In this document: in pieces, positions 53,630-64,000 of the stretch | Position numbering within the stretch: position 1 is the first letter of the stretch | Layout of the letters: every line of letters begins with the position of its first letter | Assembly (NCBI RefSeq): GCF_004011175.1 | Contig: NZ_RQXX01000002.1 | Coordinates: forward strand, 186,001 to 250,000 | Length of the DNA stretch: 64,000 bases | Source of the DNA: Mesobaculum littorinae | GTDB taxonomy: Bacteria; Pseudomonadota; Alphaproteobacteria; Rhodobacterales; Rhodobacteraceae | Direction of reading: 5' to 3' | Translations under genes and position numbers: made by a program | The notes under the pieces: model-generated | Told to the model about the DNA's origin: nothing | Seen by the model: only the letters and a program-made list of their open reading frames with translations | The model's database searches: none

Positions 53630-55911
53630 TCCGTCCCCTGACCGCCACCTATCGCCTGCAGATGCGCGGTGGCATGGATTTCGCCAAGGCCGGGACGGTG
53701 TTGCCCTACCTGGCCGATCTGGGCGTCAGCCATGTCTACCTGTCGCCGATCTTCACCGCCGACGACGGATCGACCCACGGCTACGACGTGGTCGACCCGA
53801 CCGAGATCGAGCCCGGGCTTGGAGGTGTCGACGGCTTTCGTCGCCTCGCCGATCAGGCGCACGGGATGGGTCTTGGCGTGATCCTCGACTGCGTGCCGAA
53901 CCACACCGCCTTTTCCCTGTCGAACCCGTGGCTCTGGGACGTGCTGAAGTGGGGGGCGGTCAGCCGCTACGCGATGCATTTCGACATCGACTGGGCGCTG
54001 GGCCGGGTCAAGCTTCCGTGGCTCGAAGCGCCGTTCGAGACAATGCTGGCCGATGGTGCCTTTCGCGTGGTCGACGACGCGGAGGGCGGATTGCTCTTCG
54101 ACACGGGCGGCATGCAGATCCCGATGCAGCCGCGCACCGAGATCCCCGAGGACCGGCGCGACGACCCCGAGGCGCTGCGCAAGGCGCACGACGCGCAGCA
54201 CTGGCAGCTTGTCCATTGGGAGATGGAGCGCGACAGCGTCAGCCACCGTCGCTTTTTCAACATCACCGGACTCATCGGCATGCGGGTCGAGGATCCGCAG
54301 GTCTTCGAGGACACGCATGCGCTGCTATTCGACCTTGTCGACAGCGGCCATGTCGATGGTGTCAGGCTCGATCATATCGACGGGCTGGCCGATCCCACCG
54401 GCTATCTCGACCGTCTGGCGCAGCGTTTGCCACAGACCCCGGTCTGGGTTGAAAAGATCCTTGTCGGGGACGAGCCGCTGCCGGACTGGCCGGTTTCGGG
54501 CACCACCGGGTACGAGGCCGGTCGCGCCCTGGCCCGGGTGCTGACCCAGCCCGAGGGGCTGGCCGAGCTGGACCGGCTGTGGCGCAAGGCGACGGGTTAT
54601 GAGGGCGATTTCCACGCAGCCCTGGACGAGGCCAAGGGCGAGGTTCTGCGCCGCGATCTCGGGGCCGAGCTTCAGGCGCTGCTGGCCCGGGTCGAGACGC
54701 TGGCCGAGGCCGACCCGACCGTCGAATTCGGGGCCGAGACCCTGCGCGAGGCACTGATCGCGCTGATCATCGCGTTTCCGCGCTATCGCTCCTACATCAC
54801 CGAAGACGAGGTGCCGCCGGGCGACGCCGCGCTCTGGACCGAGGTTGCCGACACCGCCGCCGCGCAGCTGCGCATCGATACTGCGCTGCGCTGGCTTGCG
54901 GGCAAGATCATCGCGCCCGAAGGCGACGAGGCCGCGGCCTTCGTCAAGCGTCTGCAACAGACGACCGGCGCGCTTCTGGCAAAGGCGCATGAGGATACCG
55001 CCGCCTTCCGCTACAACCGCTACCTTGCCGCGAACGAGGTGGGTGCCGAACCCGACGCCCCCTGTCTCGACGCCGCGGGCTTCGACGCGCATCTCGCGCA
55101 CCGGCAGAAGACCCAGCCGCTGGGCCTGACGCTGACCTCGAGCCACGACACCAAGCGCAGCGAAGACGCCCGGATGCGGCTGGTCGCGATCAGCCACGCA
55201 CCCGAGGCGTTCTGGGAGCTGTGGGAAAGCGGCGCCGCTATCGACGGCGCGTCCGACGTCGACGCCAACCTGCGCTGGTTCGGGGTTCAGGCGGCGCTGG
55301 CGATCTGGGACGGGAACGACCCCGCGATCCCCGACCGCCTGCGCGAGCATCTGACCAAGGCGATGCGCGAGGCCAAGGAGATCACCAACTGGGTGCGCCC
55401 TGACGAGGCCGCCGAGGCGCGCGCGCTTGACTGGATCGCCGCGCTGGCCGGGCGCTGGGCGCAGACCCCGCCCGACGGCCTGCTCCGGCTGGCGGCTATC
55501 GGCGAAGGGCTGTCTTTGCGGCAGGTGGCGCTGAAGCTGACGATGCCGGGCGTGCCCGACATCTACCAGGGCGCCGAGGGGCCGCTGTTCCAGCTGACCG
55601 ACCCCGATAACCGGGCCGAGGTCGATTTCGACGCGATGGCGGCCTTGCCGGCGGAGCCGGGCTTTGCCGGGGACAAGGCGCGCCTGACCCGCGCGCTGCT
55701 GGCGCTGCGCCGCGATCACCCCGACCTGTTCCGGGACGGCGCGGCCTCGTGGTCCGACGGCACGCTTTATCGTGCCGACGGCGGCACCCGGCTTTCCGTC
55801 GCGACCGCGCAGACCGATCCGGTGCCCGGCGGGCGCCGGATCTGGCCGGATACCATGGCCGAAGGGGCAGACGGCGCTCCGCGGCTGACGATTACGGTGA
55901 ATGCCGATTAA
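53626..55911 (+). CDS. treY: Malto-oligosyltrehalose synthase
   Basis: 761 residues. Isomerises the reducing-end alpha-1,4 bond of a glucan to alpha,alpha-1,1, producing a terminal trehalose unit. GH13 features: TATYRLQMRGGMDF at the N-terminus, VILDCVPNHTAF, VDGVRLDHIDGLADP with the nucleophile Asp, and VEKILVGDEPLP with the acid. The late LTSSHDTKRSEDARMR carries the third carboxylate. It starts in the ATGA overlap with treZ. A strong hairpin follows, then glgC. Confidence 0.95.
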   Translation: MIRPLTATYRLQMRGGMDFAKAGTVLPYLADLGVSHVYLSPIFTADDGSTHGYDVVDPTEIEPGLGGVDGFRRLADQAHGMGLGVILDCVPNHTAFSLSNPWLWDVLKWGAVSRYAMHFDIDWALGRVKLPWLEAPFETMLADGAFRVVDDAEGGLLFDTGGMQIPMQPRTEIPEDRRDDPEALRKAHDAQHWQLVHWEMERDSVSHRRFFNITGLIGMRVEDPQVFEDTHALLFDLVDSGHVDGVRLDHIDGLADPTGYLDRLAQRLPQTPVWVEKILVGDEPLPDWPVSGTTGYEAGRALARVLTQPEGLAELDRLWRKATGYEGDFHAALDEAKGEVLRRDLGAELQALLARVETLAEADPTVEFGAETLREALIALIIAFPRYRSYITEDEVPPGDAALWTEVADTAAAQLRIDTALRWLAGKIIAPEGDEAAAFVKRLQQTTGALLAKAHEDTAAFRYNRYLAANEVGAEPDAPCLDAAGFDAHLAHRQKTQPLGLTLTSSHDTKRSEDARMRLVAISHAPEAFWELWESGAAIDGASDVDANLRWFGVQAALAIWDGNDPAIPDRLREHLTKAMREAKEITNWVRPDEAAEARALDWIAALAGRWAQTPPDGLLRLAAIGEGLSLRQVALKLTMPGVPDIYQGAEGPLFQLTDPDNRAEVDFDAMAALPAEPGFAGDKARLTRALLALRRDHPDLFRDGAASWSDGTLYRADGGTRLSVATAQTDPVPGGRRIWPDTMAEGADGAPRLTITVNAD

Positions 55912-55936
55912 ACTAGTGTGACTGGGGCATGAATTC

Positions 55937-55964
55937 GGCCACCGGGGCGGGAACCCCGGTGGCC
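55937..55964 (+). terminator. Strong hairpin between treY and glgC
   Basis: Perfect 11-bp stem GGCCACCGGGG/CCCCGGTGGCC with a 6-base loop, in the 97-base gap between treY and glgC. There is no U-tract. It could terminate, attenuate or protect the end of the upstream mRNA. Confidence 0.45.
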
Positions 55965-56008
55965 CAGCTGGACTTTCCTCCGCGACCATATCAGCGGAGG
56001 GTTCCACC

Positions 56009-57251
56009 ATGGCGCAATCGTTCGACGACCGCGACCATCACGCCGGGGCCCCGCTGCGCGGCGTCGCCACCATCCTCCTTGCGGGCGGTCAGGGCAGCCG
56101 CCTGCACGAGCTGACCGAGGCCGAGTGCAAGCCGGCCATCCCCTTTGCCACCCGCGAACGCATCGTCGATTTCACCCTGGCCAACGCCGTCCGCTCGGGC
56201 CTGACGCTGGTGATCGTTGCCACGCAATATCGCCCCGCGACCCTCACCCGGCACCTGTTCACGTCCTGGCGGCGGCATTTCCCGGGTGGCCTCGTGATCC
56301 GCGACGGCGCGACCGTCACCGGTCGGGCCGGGGGCTATGCCGGCACCGCCGACGCCGTGCGCGCCAACCTCGACACGATCGAGGCCGAGGCCCCGACCGA
56401 GGTCGTGGTGCTGGCGGGCGATCACGTCTACCAGATGGACTATGCCGCGATGATCGCCGCCCACCGCGCCAGCGGGGCCAAGGCGACCGTGGCGGTCGAT
56501 GTCGTCGCGGTCGGGGCCGCGCGGGGCTTCGGCGTGCTTGACGCCGATCTCGAGGGCCGGATCCATGCCTTCCAGGAAAAACCCGTCCACCCTGCCGCGA
56601 TCCCCGGCGACCCGGCCCATGCGCTGGCTTCGATGGGGATCTACGTTTTCGACTGGCCGTGGCTGCGCTCAAGGTTGAACGAAACCGATGCCGCGGGGCA
56701 GGGGATGCTGGATTTCGGCGGCGACGTGGTGCCCCGCGCGGTGGCCGACGGCGCCGCGCTGGCCTTTCGCCTGCCGCCGCATGCGGGTCCGCAGGGGGCG
56801 CGGGCCAGAGGCTACTGGCGCGATGTCGGCACGCTCGATTCCTACCGCCGCACCGCGCTGGAGTTCCTCGGGAACCGCCCGCCCTGCGATCTGCCCTCGG
56901 CCTTGCGCGACAGGGCCCAGGCGCCGGACGAAACCGGCGCCCCCGTGGTGCACAAGATCATCGATCGCGGCCTCTTCCGTCGCTTGGCGGGAACCGTCGT
57001 CATGCCCGGGGCATTCCTCTCGGCAGGTATTCGGCTAAGCGACGCCATCGTGGCGCCCGGCACCGTGATCCCCTTCGGCCTCGTGGTCGGAGAGGACGAG
57101 GACGAGGATGCCACATGGTTCCGCCGGACGTCCGGCGGGACGACGCTGATCACGGCGCGGATGCTGGCCCGCCGCGCCGCGGAACGGACCAGGACCTATG
57201 CAATTCCGGGGATCGGGGCCGTGCGCCCCGCCCCATCCGAGGAGAACGGAT

Positions 57252-57271
<20 letters not shown>
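56009..57271 (+). CDS. glgC: Glucose-1-phosphate adenylyltransferase
   Basis: 420 residues. Makes ADP-glucose for glycogen synthesis. Nucleotide-binding loop LLAGGQGSRLHELTEAECKP, VVLAGDHVYQMDY, and FQEKPVHPA. The C-terminal left-handed beta-helix is present. A GGAGGG ribosome site lies 8 bases before the ATG. The end overlaps glgX by 20 bases. glgA, which normally accompanies glgC, is not in the window. Confidence 0.96.
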
Positions 57272-59279
<2,008 letters not shown>

Positions 59280-59292
59280 CGGCCGCGCCCCC

Positions 59293-59316
59293 GACCGGCG
59301 CCTGACCGCGCCGGTC
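59293..59316 (+). terminator. Hairpin after glgX
   Basis: Perfect 9-bp stem GACCGGCGC/GCGCCGGTC with a 6-base loop, 13 bases past the glgX stop. The run after it is C-rich, not T-rich. Confidence 0.5.
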
Positions 59317-59430
59317 CCCCGGCCACGCTACGTCCATCATCCTGCCGAGCCGAAAGAAAACCCCGCGCACTTGGCAAAAGATACCTGCCGCAGGCGTGAC
59401 GCGCCCGGCCGGGCCGCGCACTCTTTTCGC

Positions 59431-59481
59431 TTCTTCTCTTCGAAAACACTCTCCGGGGGTGCGGGGGTGGAAAACCCCCGC
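59431..59481 (-). repeat. Dispersed repeat, class II copy E
   Basis: On the minus strand a hairpin GCGGGGGT, 5-base loop, ACCCCCGC, then ACCCCCGGAGAGTGTTTT and a GAAGAGAAGAA tail. It is nearly identical to copy D at 21415-21464. It lies 33 bases past the glcG stop in a convergent gap and could end that transcript. Confidence 0.75.
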
Positions 59482-59513
59482 TTCGGCGCCCCGGAAGGGG
59501 GCGCCGAATACCC

Positions 59514-59930
59514 TCACCCGCTCAGGCCAGCGATCCCCGCCTGGGCCACGTCCCGGTCCTGCGCCGGCGTGCCCGAGGACACGCCAATCGCGCCCACGAC
59601 CTCGCCGTCGACGATGACGGGCAGACCGCCTCCGACCACCATCAGCCGACCACCTATGGCCGAGGCGATGCCGTAGGCCGGTCCACCCGGCTGGCTGATC
59701 TCGCCGTATTCGTGCGTCGCCTTCTTGGCGGCCGCCGCGGTATAGGCCTTGTCGATCGCGATGGTGACCGACGTCACCTTGCCGCCGTCCATCCGCTCGA
59801 AGGCCAGCAGCGTGCCGCCCTCGTCGGTGACGGCGATGCACATCGGCACACCGATCTCTTGCGCGCGGGCCCGGGCGCCGGCGATCAGGATCCCGGCGTC
59901 CGCGATGTCCAGACGTCTGACCGTCAGCAT
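59514..59930 (-). CDS. glcG: GlcG/HbpS family protein
   Basis: 138 residues. The family fold is clear: TDEGGTLLAFERMDGGKVTSVTIAIDKAYTAA, then GGGLPVIVDGEVVGAIGVSSGT and a QDRDVAQAG tail. HbpS relatives bind heme; GlcG itself is encoded in glycolate operons with unknown role. It starts 1 base after the glcB stop, so it is co-transcribed with malate synthase. Confidence 0.93.
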   Translation of the reverse strand: MLTVRRLDIADAGILIAGARARAQEIGVPMCIAVTDEGGTLLAFERMDGGKVTSVTIAIDKAYTAAAAKKATHEYGEISQPGGPAYGIASAIGGRLMVVGGGLPVIVDGEVVGAIGVSSGTPAQDRDVAQAGIAGLSG

Positions 59931-59931
59931 C

Positions 59932-62091
59932 TCATGCCTCCCGGTAAAGCTCTTTTGCCTCGCGGCGGCGGCGATGAAGGACCGGCTCGGTATAGCCCGA
60001 GGGCTGGTTGATCCCGTCGAAGATCAGCTCGCGCGCGGCCAGGAAGGCAGGGCCGTCATAGGCCGGCGCCATCGGGCGATAGGCCGGGTCGCCCGCGTTC
60101 TGGGCGTCGACCTTCTTGGCCATCCGCTGCAGGCTGTCGTCCACCTGGTCAGGCGTCACCAGCCCGTGCTCCAACCAGTTGGCCAGGTACTGCGACGAGA
60201 TCCGCAGCGTCGCGCGGTCCTCCATCAGCGCCACGTCGTCGATGTCGGGAACCTTCGAACATCCCACGCCCTGGTCGACCCAGCGAACAACGTAGCCCAG
60301 GATCGACTGGCAGTTATTGTCCAGATCGCGGCGCACCTCGTCGTCGGACAGGTTGCGTCCGGCCAGCAGCGGCGGGGTCAGAAGCGCCGCGCGCGACGCC
60401 GCGGCGCGGTCCATCAGGTTGTCCTGCACCTCGAAGACGTCGACCGCGTGATAGTGCGTGGCATGCAGCGTCGCGGCGGTGGGCGAGGGCACCCAGGCGG
60501 TGGTCGCACCGGCGCGGGGGTGGCCGATCTTGGCCTCCAGCATCTCGGCCATGCGGTCGGGCTTGGCCCACATCCCCTTGCCGATCTGGCCCTTTCCCTG
60601 CAGCCCGGCCGCAAGGCCCGCATCGACATTGCCGTCCTCGTAGGCGGCCAGCCATCCGGCATCCTTCATCTCGGCCTTGGGCACGAAGGCGCCGGCCTGC
60701 ATCGAGGCGTGGATCTCGTCCCCGGTGCGGTCCAGGAAACCGGTGTTGATGAAGACGATCCGCGACTTGGCCGCCCGGATACACTCGGTCAGGTTCACCG
60801 AGGTGCGGCGCTCTTCGTCCATCACGCCCAGCTTCACCGTGTTGCGCGGCAGGCCCAGGATATCCTCGACCCGGGCGTAAAGCGTGTCGGCAAAGGCGAC
60901 CTCGTCCGGGCCGTGCATCTTGGGCTTGACCACATAGACGTTGCCGGTGCGCGAATTGCGCGGGCCTTGGGTTTTTTTCAGGTCGTGCATGGCCGCGGCC
61001 ACGGTGACGAGAGCGTCCAGCATGCCTTCGGGCGTCTCGACGCCGTCGCGCATCACCGCGTCGGTCGTCATCAGGTGGCCGACGTTGCGCACCAGCATCA
61101 ACGCCCGGCCCGGCAGTGTCAGGCGCCCGTTGTCGGGGTCGCTGTACTGCCGGTCGGGGGCGAGGCTGCGGGTGACCTGCCGTCCGCCCTTGTCGAAGCT
61201 CTCCTTCAGGTCGCCGCGCATCAGGCCCAGCCAGTTGGCATAGGCGGCCACCTTGTCGGCGGCATCCACCGCCGCGATGCTGTCCTCGCAGTCCTGGATC
61301 ACGGTCAGTGCCGATTCCAGCACCACGTCCCGCAGGCCCGAGGGGCGCGCGGCGCCGACCGGATGGGCGGGGTCGATCACCAGCTCGATATGCAGGCCGT
61401 GGTGGCGGAAGAGGTAGGTCGCGCTGCGCCCCTCCTCGACATAGCCGGCAAAGGATGCCGGGTCCTGCAGCGGTACCTCGCCCGCGGCGGTTTCGGCATG
61501 CACGACCGAACCGTCGCGACGATAGCGCGTCACCTCGGTATGGCTGGCGCCGTCCAGCGGCAGGACATTGTCGAGAAATGCCGCCGACCATGCCTCGGCC
61601 TGGGCGCCGCGCGCGGGGTCGTAATCCGACCCCTCCGGCGCGCCGGGCAGCGCATCGGTGCCGTAAAGCGCGTCGTACAGAGACCCCCAGCGCGCGTTCG
61701 CCGCGTTGAGCGCAAAGCGCGCGTTCATCACCGGGACCACCAGCTGCGGCCCGGCGACACGCGCGATCTCGGGGTCGACCTTGCCGGTCTCGATCTGCAG
61801 CGGACCGCCATCCGGGGCGATGTACCCGATCTCGCGCAGGAAGCTTTCGTAGTCGGTGCCGTCGATCGGCTGGCCGCGCCGCTCGCGGCACCACGCGTCG
61901 ATCTTTTTCTGGAACGCCTCGCGCTGCTCCAGCAGGGCGGCGTTCCGCGGCATCAGGTCGGCCAGCAGCCGGGCATAGCCCTGCCACAGGTCCTCGGGCG
62001 TGACGTCGAGACCGGGCAGAACCTCGGACTCGATGAACTCGGCAAGAGGGGCGGCGATATCGAGCCCGGCGCGGGTCACAATGTCAGTCAT
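59932..62091 (-). CDS. glcB: Malate synthase G
   Basis: 719 residues, the monomeric G isoform. Condenses glyoxylate with acetyl-CoA to malate. [18 protein letters not shown] near residue 100, the metal and glyoxylate site in the [18 protein letters not shown] region, and [24 protein letters not shown], and [15 protein letters not shown] follow the family. [27 protein letters not shown] is also typical. Ribosome site AGAGGA. It supports growth on C2 compounds or glycolate; glycolate oxidase genes are not in the window. Confidence 0.97.
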   Translation of the reverse strand: MTDIVTRAGLDIAAPLAEFIESEVLPGLDVTPEDLWQGYARLLADLMPRNAALLEQREAFQKKIDAWCRERRGQPIDGTDYESFLREIGYIAPDGGPLQIETGKVDPEIARVAGPQLVVPVMNARFALNAANARWGSLYDALYGTDALPGAPEGSDYDPARGAQAEAWSAAFLDNVLPLDGASHTEVTRYRRDGSVVHAETAAGEVPLQDPASFAGYVEEGRSATYLFRHHGLHIELVIDPAHPVGAARPSGLRDVVLESALTVIQDCEDSIAAVDAADKVAAYANWLGLMRGDLKESFDKGGRQVTRSLAPDRQYSDPDNGRLTLPGRALMLVRNVGHLMTTDAVMRDGVETPEGMLDALVTVAAAMHDLKKTQGPRNSRTGNVYVVKPKMHGPDEVAFADTLYARVEDILGLPRNTVKLGVMDEERRTSVNLTECIRAAKSRIVFINTGFLDRTGDEIHASMQAGAFVPKAEMKDAGWLAAYEDGNVDAGLAAGLQGKGQIGKGMWAKPDRMAEMLEAKIGHPRAGATTAWVPSPTAATLHATHYHAVDVFEVQDNLMDRAAASRAALLTPPLLAGRNLSDDEVRRDLDNNCQSILGYVVRWVDQGVGCSKVPDIDDVALMEDRATLRISSQYLANWLEHGLVTPDQVDDSLQRMAKKVDAQNAGDPAYRPMAPAYDGPAFLAARELIFDGINQPSGYTEPVLHRRRREAKELYREA

Positions 62092-62398
62092 GGCAATCCT
62101 CTGTTATCCTCGTGATCTGACGCACACCGGGCGGAAAATGCAAACTGATACCACTGATCTTTCCCGAAACGAGAGGATACGCGCAACGGTTGCGGCGCAA
62201 GGCGGCGGCGACATGCGCCAGCATTGTAATGCGCGGGACCCGCAGGTCGACCGAACCGGGCAAGGTTCCGGCAGGATCCATGCTGGCATTCGTCCCGTGA
62301 CGTGCCGCGAAACCGGAACCTTCCCGCCCGAGATCCTGCGGCACCCGGGCGGACGGCGGGCCCCGGATGACGCGGCGCCAGGCGCAGGCCGGGACCTT
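62092..62398. other. Divergent intergenic region upstream of glcB
   Basis: 307 bases. It contains a direct repeat ACTGAT at 62144-62149 and 62153-62158 (9-base period), about 55-65 bases from the glcB start, and a perfect inverted repeat CGCAAC-G-GTTGCG at 62182-62194. Either could bind a regulator of glcB, for example a GntR-type GlcC, but this is inference. No other gene is supported. Confidence 0.4.
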
Positions 62399-63166
62399 AT
62401 GCAGGGCGCCGTTTGCGCGGGCCTTGGCCGGCCGGCCCGGGCGGTGCGGCGGCGGGTGGCGGCAACGCTGCGCGCGCGGCTGGCCGCGGCGGTGGCGGCG
62501 GTGCTGGCGGCCTGCCTGCCGGGGGCCTCCGCGGCGGGACCGGTTTCGCTGTGCCCCGTCCCCGCGGGTCCGCCGAAGCTGGAGGTGCAGGAGGTCGGGG
62601 GCCGCGTGAGCTGTCGCACCACCGACGCCGGGCCTGCCCTGCACGCACGGGCCGGCCCCGCGCGGAAGGGCGTGGTGACCAAGGCCGCCGTGATCCGTCC
62701 CTTCCCCCGTGCCCGTGCCCGTGCCGGCGCGGTGATCGAGGCCGAGGCCATGTTCCTCTTTCCGCCAGGGAGCCCGCGCGACTCGGTCCTGCTGATGGAT
62801 CTGGAGTGCAAGCATTGCGGCCTCGCAGGGAATCCGGGCCCGCGGATGTACCTGCGCGACGGCCAGCTGCGGATCGATCGGGCCAAGATCGGTGTACACC
62901 ACGCCTGGGCGCGGGCGGATACGCCAAAGATCCCCGCGGGACGCTGGGTGCGCATCCGCTGGCGGCTGCGGCTGGGCGGCGCGGAGGAGGGGCGGTCGCA
63001 GGTCTGGCTGGACGGGCGCGAGGTGCTGGACGACCGCGGGCGCACGCTGCCCGAAGGTGGCCGGGTCGCGGCGCTGGACCGGCTTCAGATCGGCATCACC
63101 GCGCAGTCGAACGACCGCGAGGCCGAGCTTTTCCTGCGGGATCTGCGGCTGGACGTCCGGCCCTAG
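62399..63166 (+). CDS. Secreted lectin/polysaccharide-lyase-like hypothetical protein
   Basis: 255 residues. The ATG at 62399 opens an Arg-rich then hydrophobic leader (ARLAAAVAAVLAACLPGASAA) that looks like a signal peptide. Upstream in-frame starts would put this leader in the middle of the protein, so they are rejected, although the ribosome site here is weak. The mature part, MDLECKHCGLAGNPGPRMYLRDGQLRID, WVRIRWRLRL and SQVWLDGREVLDDRG, has the alternating strands of a concanavalin-like sandwich, as in heparin lyase I-type proteins. No catalytic site is certain. It is convergent with and overlaps the glycosyltransferase end by 4 bases; a link to exopolysaccharide is plausible. Confidence 0.7.
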   Translation: MQGAVCAGLGRPARAVRRRVAATLRARLAAAVAAVLAACLPGASAAGPVSLCPVPAGPPKLEVQEVGGRVSCRTTDAGPALHARAGPARKGVVTKAAVIRPFPRARARAGAVIEAEAMFLFPPGSPRDSVLLMDLECKHCGLAGNPGPRMYLRDGQLRIDRAKIGVHHAWARADTPKIPAGRWVRIRWRLRLGGAEEGRSQVWLDGREVLDDRGRTLPEGGRVAALDRLQIGITAQSNDREAELFLRDLRLDVRP

Positions 63167-64000
63167 GCCGCATCGCGCACCGGGGCCCAGCGGGTCGAAC
63201 GGACGCCCGCCGCATGGCGCAGGATCGCCCAGGCCATCGCCGCGTGTCCCAGCGTGAACAGCACCGCGGCGGCGGCGCCGGGCACACGGCGGGCGGGGGG
63301 TAAGACCAGCGCCGCCAGCGCCAGCCCGTAGACCGCCGCCTGACCCGCCAGCGTCAGGGCATAGAAGGCGCCCGCCCCGGCCAGCGCCAGGTTGACGGCC
63401 GCGAAGGCAGGCAACAGGAACGCCACCAGGCGGCGCAGCGCCTTGTGGCAGAAAAGCTGCGGCGCGTAGAGCCCGGTGCACAGCGGGTTCATCAGCCCCG
63501 CATGGTGCCAGAGCCCGCGCCAGCCCCGCTCGGTCGATCGCACGCGGCGCCCGAACTCGGCCCCCGTGCGGCCTGTCACGCCCTCCTGCGCGACGGCGCC
63601 GGGGGCAAAGGCCAGCCGCCGTCCGCGCGCCACCACGCCCAGCGAGATGACCAGGTCGTCGGCCATGTCGGCTGGGACCTCGCCCACCAGCTCCCGTCGC
63701 GCGGCATGCAGGGTGCCCTGCGACGATACGGTCCCGCCCAGCCGGTCTTCGGCGGACTTGAGCGCGTTGTCATAACGCCAGAACACCCTTTCGGCCCGGG
63801 CCATCAGGCCGCCGCCCCGGGGAATGTCGAGCCGCCCGGCAACCCCGCCGACCTGTGGATCGGAAAACGGCCGCAAGAGCGCGCGCACCGCCCCGGGGGC
63901 CAGCAGGCTGTTGGCGTCCGAGAAGATCACCACCCGGTTCGCCGCGATCCGCGACAGCCCGGCGTTCAGCGCCGCCGCCTTGCCGTCGTGGCCGGGCCGG
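63163..64000 (-). CDS. Family 2 glycosyltransferase, N-terminus cut off by the window edge
   Basis: About 279 residues of the C-terminal part are visible; the gene runs off the right edge. GKAAALNAGLSRI, then VVIFSDANSLL (DxD-like), and PADMADDLVISL with the acidic base region are the hallmarks of GT2 enzymes. RRVRSTERGWRGLW takes the place of the (Q/R)xxRW segment. At least two membrane helices follow (LVAFLLPAFAAVNLALAGAGAFYALTLA). It is likely a processive or membrane-bound polysaccharide glycosyltransferase. The donor is unknown. Confidence 0.9.
   Translation of the reverse strand, partial: RPGHDGKAAALNAGLSRIAANRVVIFSDANSLLAPGAVRALLRPFSDPQVGGVAGRLDIPRGGGLMARAERVFWRYDNALKSAEDRLGGTVSSQGTLHAARRELVGEVPADMADDLVISLGVVARGRRLAFAPGAVAQEGVTGRTGAEFGRRVRSTERGWRGLWHHAGLMNPLCTGLYAPQLFCHKALRRLVAFLLPAFAAVNLALAGAGAFYALTLAGQAAVYGLALAALVLPPARRVPGAAAAVLFTLGHAAMAWAILRHAAGVRSTRWAPVRDAA

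Overview
The window looks like the chromosome of a high-GC alphaproteobacterium of the Rhodobacterales (Rhodobacteraceae sensu lato). The evidence is the very high GC content, dense operons joined by ATGA and TGATG overlaps, and the gene families present: a MaeB-type malic enzyme, a DmdC-type acyl-CoA dehydrogenase beside MerR regulators, the GlcB/GlcG pair, DUF3072 proteins and a bacteriophytochrome with its own heme oxygenase. About 57 protein genes are supported. I saw no tRNA, rRNA, CRISPR array, insertion sequence, integrase or prophage gene. It reads as ordinary core chromosome with some regulatory and repeat oddities.

Layout. 1-5.2 kb: a truncated basic protein, glyA with a coupled alpha/beta hydrolase, NAD kinase, a 19-residue lysine-rich candidate and a secreted unknown. 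5.3-8.3 kb: malic enzyme and two DUF3072 paralogues. 8.5-13.0 kb: the overlapping nucleoside salvage operon cdd-deoA-deoB-add-upp. 13.1-16.6 kb: a SPOR-domain protein, a one-helix membrane protein and a sulfotransferase. 16.6-24.7 kb: a minus-strand fatty acid oxidation region (fadJ-like, thiolase, GST, acyl-CoA dehydrogenase) headed by two MerR paralogues with palindromic sites. 24.8-33 kb: an NAD(P)-binding protein, two hotdog thioesterases coupled to a MATE exporter, an esterase, proC, a CsaA-like protein, a 2-hydroxyacid dehydrogenase, thymidine kinase and an HPF/cold-shock fusion. 33.5-41.7 kb: carB, pyrD, a DUF952 protein, a secreted 5'-nucleotidase followed by a striking terminator-bearing tandem repeat, and an SRAP protein. 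42-47.2 kb: a cupin, molybdenum-hydroxylase small and medium subunits without the large one, a feruloyl-CoA synthase-like ligase and an FAH-family hydrolase. 47.4-51.7 kb: heme oxygenase, bacteriophytochrome kinase and a Crp/Fnr regulator. 51.9-59.3 kb: treZ, treY, glgC and glgX. 59.5-64 kb: glcG, glcB, a lectin-fold secreted protein and a truncated glycosyltransferase.

How the genes work together. The salvage operon degrades (deoxy)nucleosides to bases and pentose phosphate; tdk and upp recover pyrimidines, while carB and pyrD serve de novo synthesis. The 16.6-24.7 kb block supplies dehydrogenation, hydration/oxidation and thiolysis steps for acyl-CoA under probable MerR control. glgC, glgX, treY and treZ link glycogen-type glucan metabolism with release of trehalose. 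Malic enzyme and malate synthase G serve C4 and C2 carbon use. Heme oxygenase makes the biliverdin used by the adjacent phytochrome kinase.

No clearly new multi-gene system stands out. The most unusual structure is the array at 40424-40893, in which the last codons of a nucleotidase gene and its terminator appear to have been copied in tandem. Next are a two-class dispersed repeat family (six copies), a possible small RNA at 42056-42136, the paired MerR genes with two different palindromes, and molybdenum-hydroxylase genes lacking their catalytic partner.
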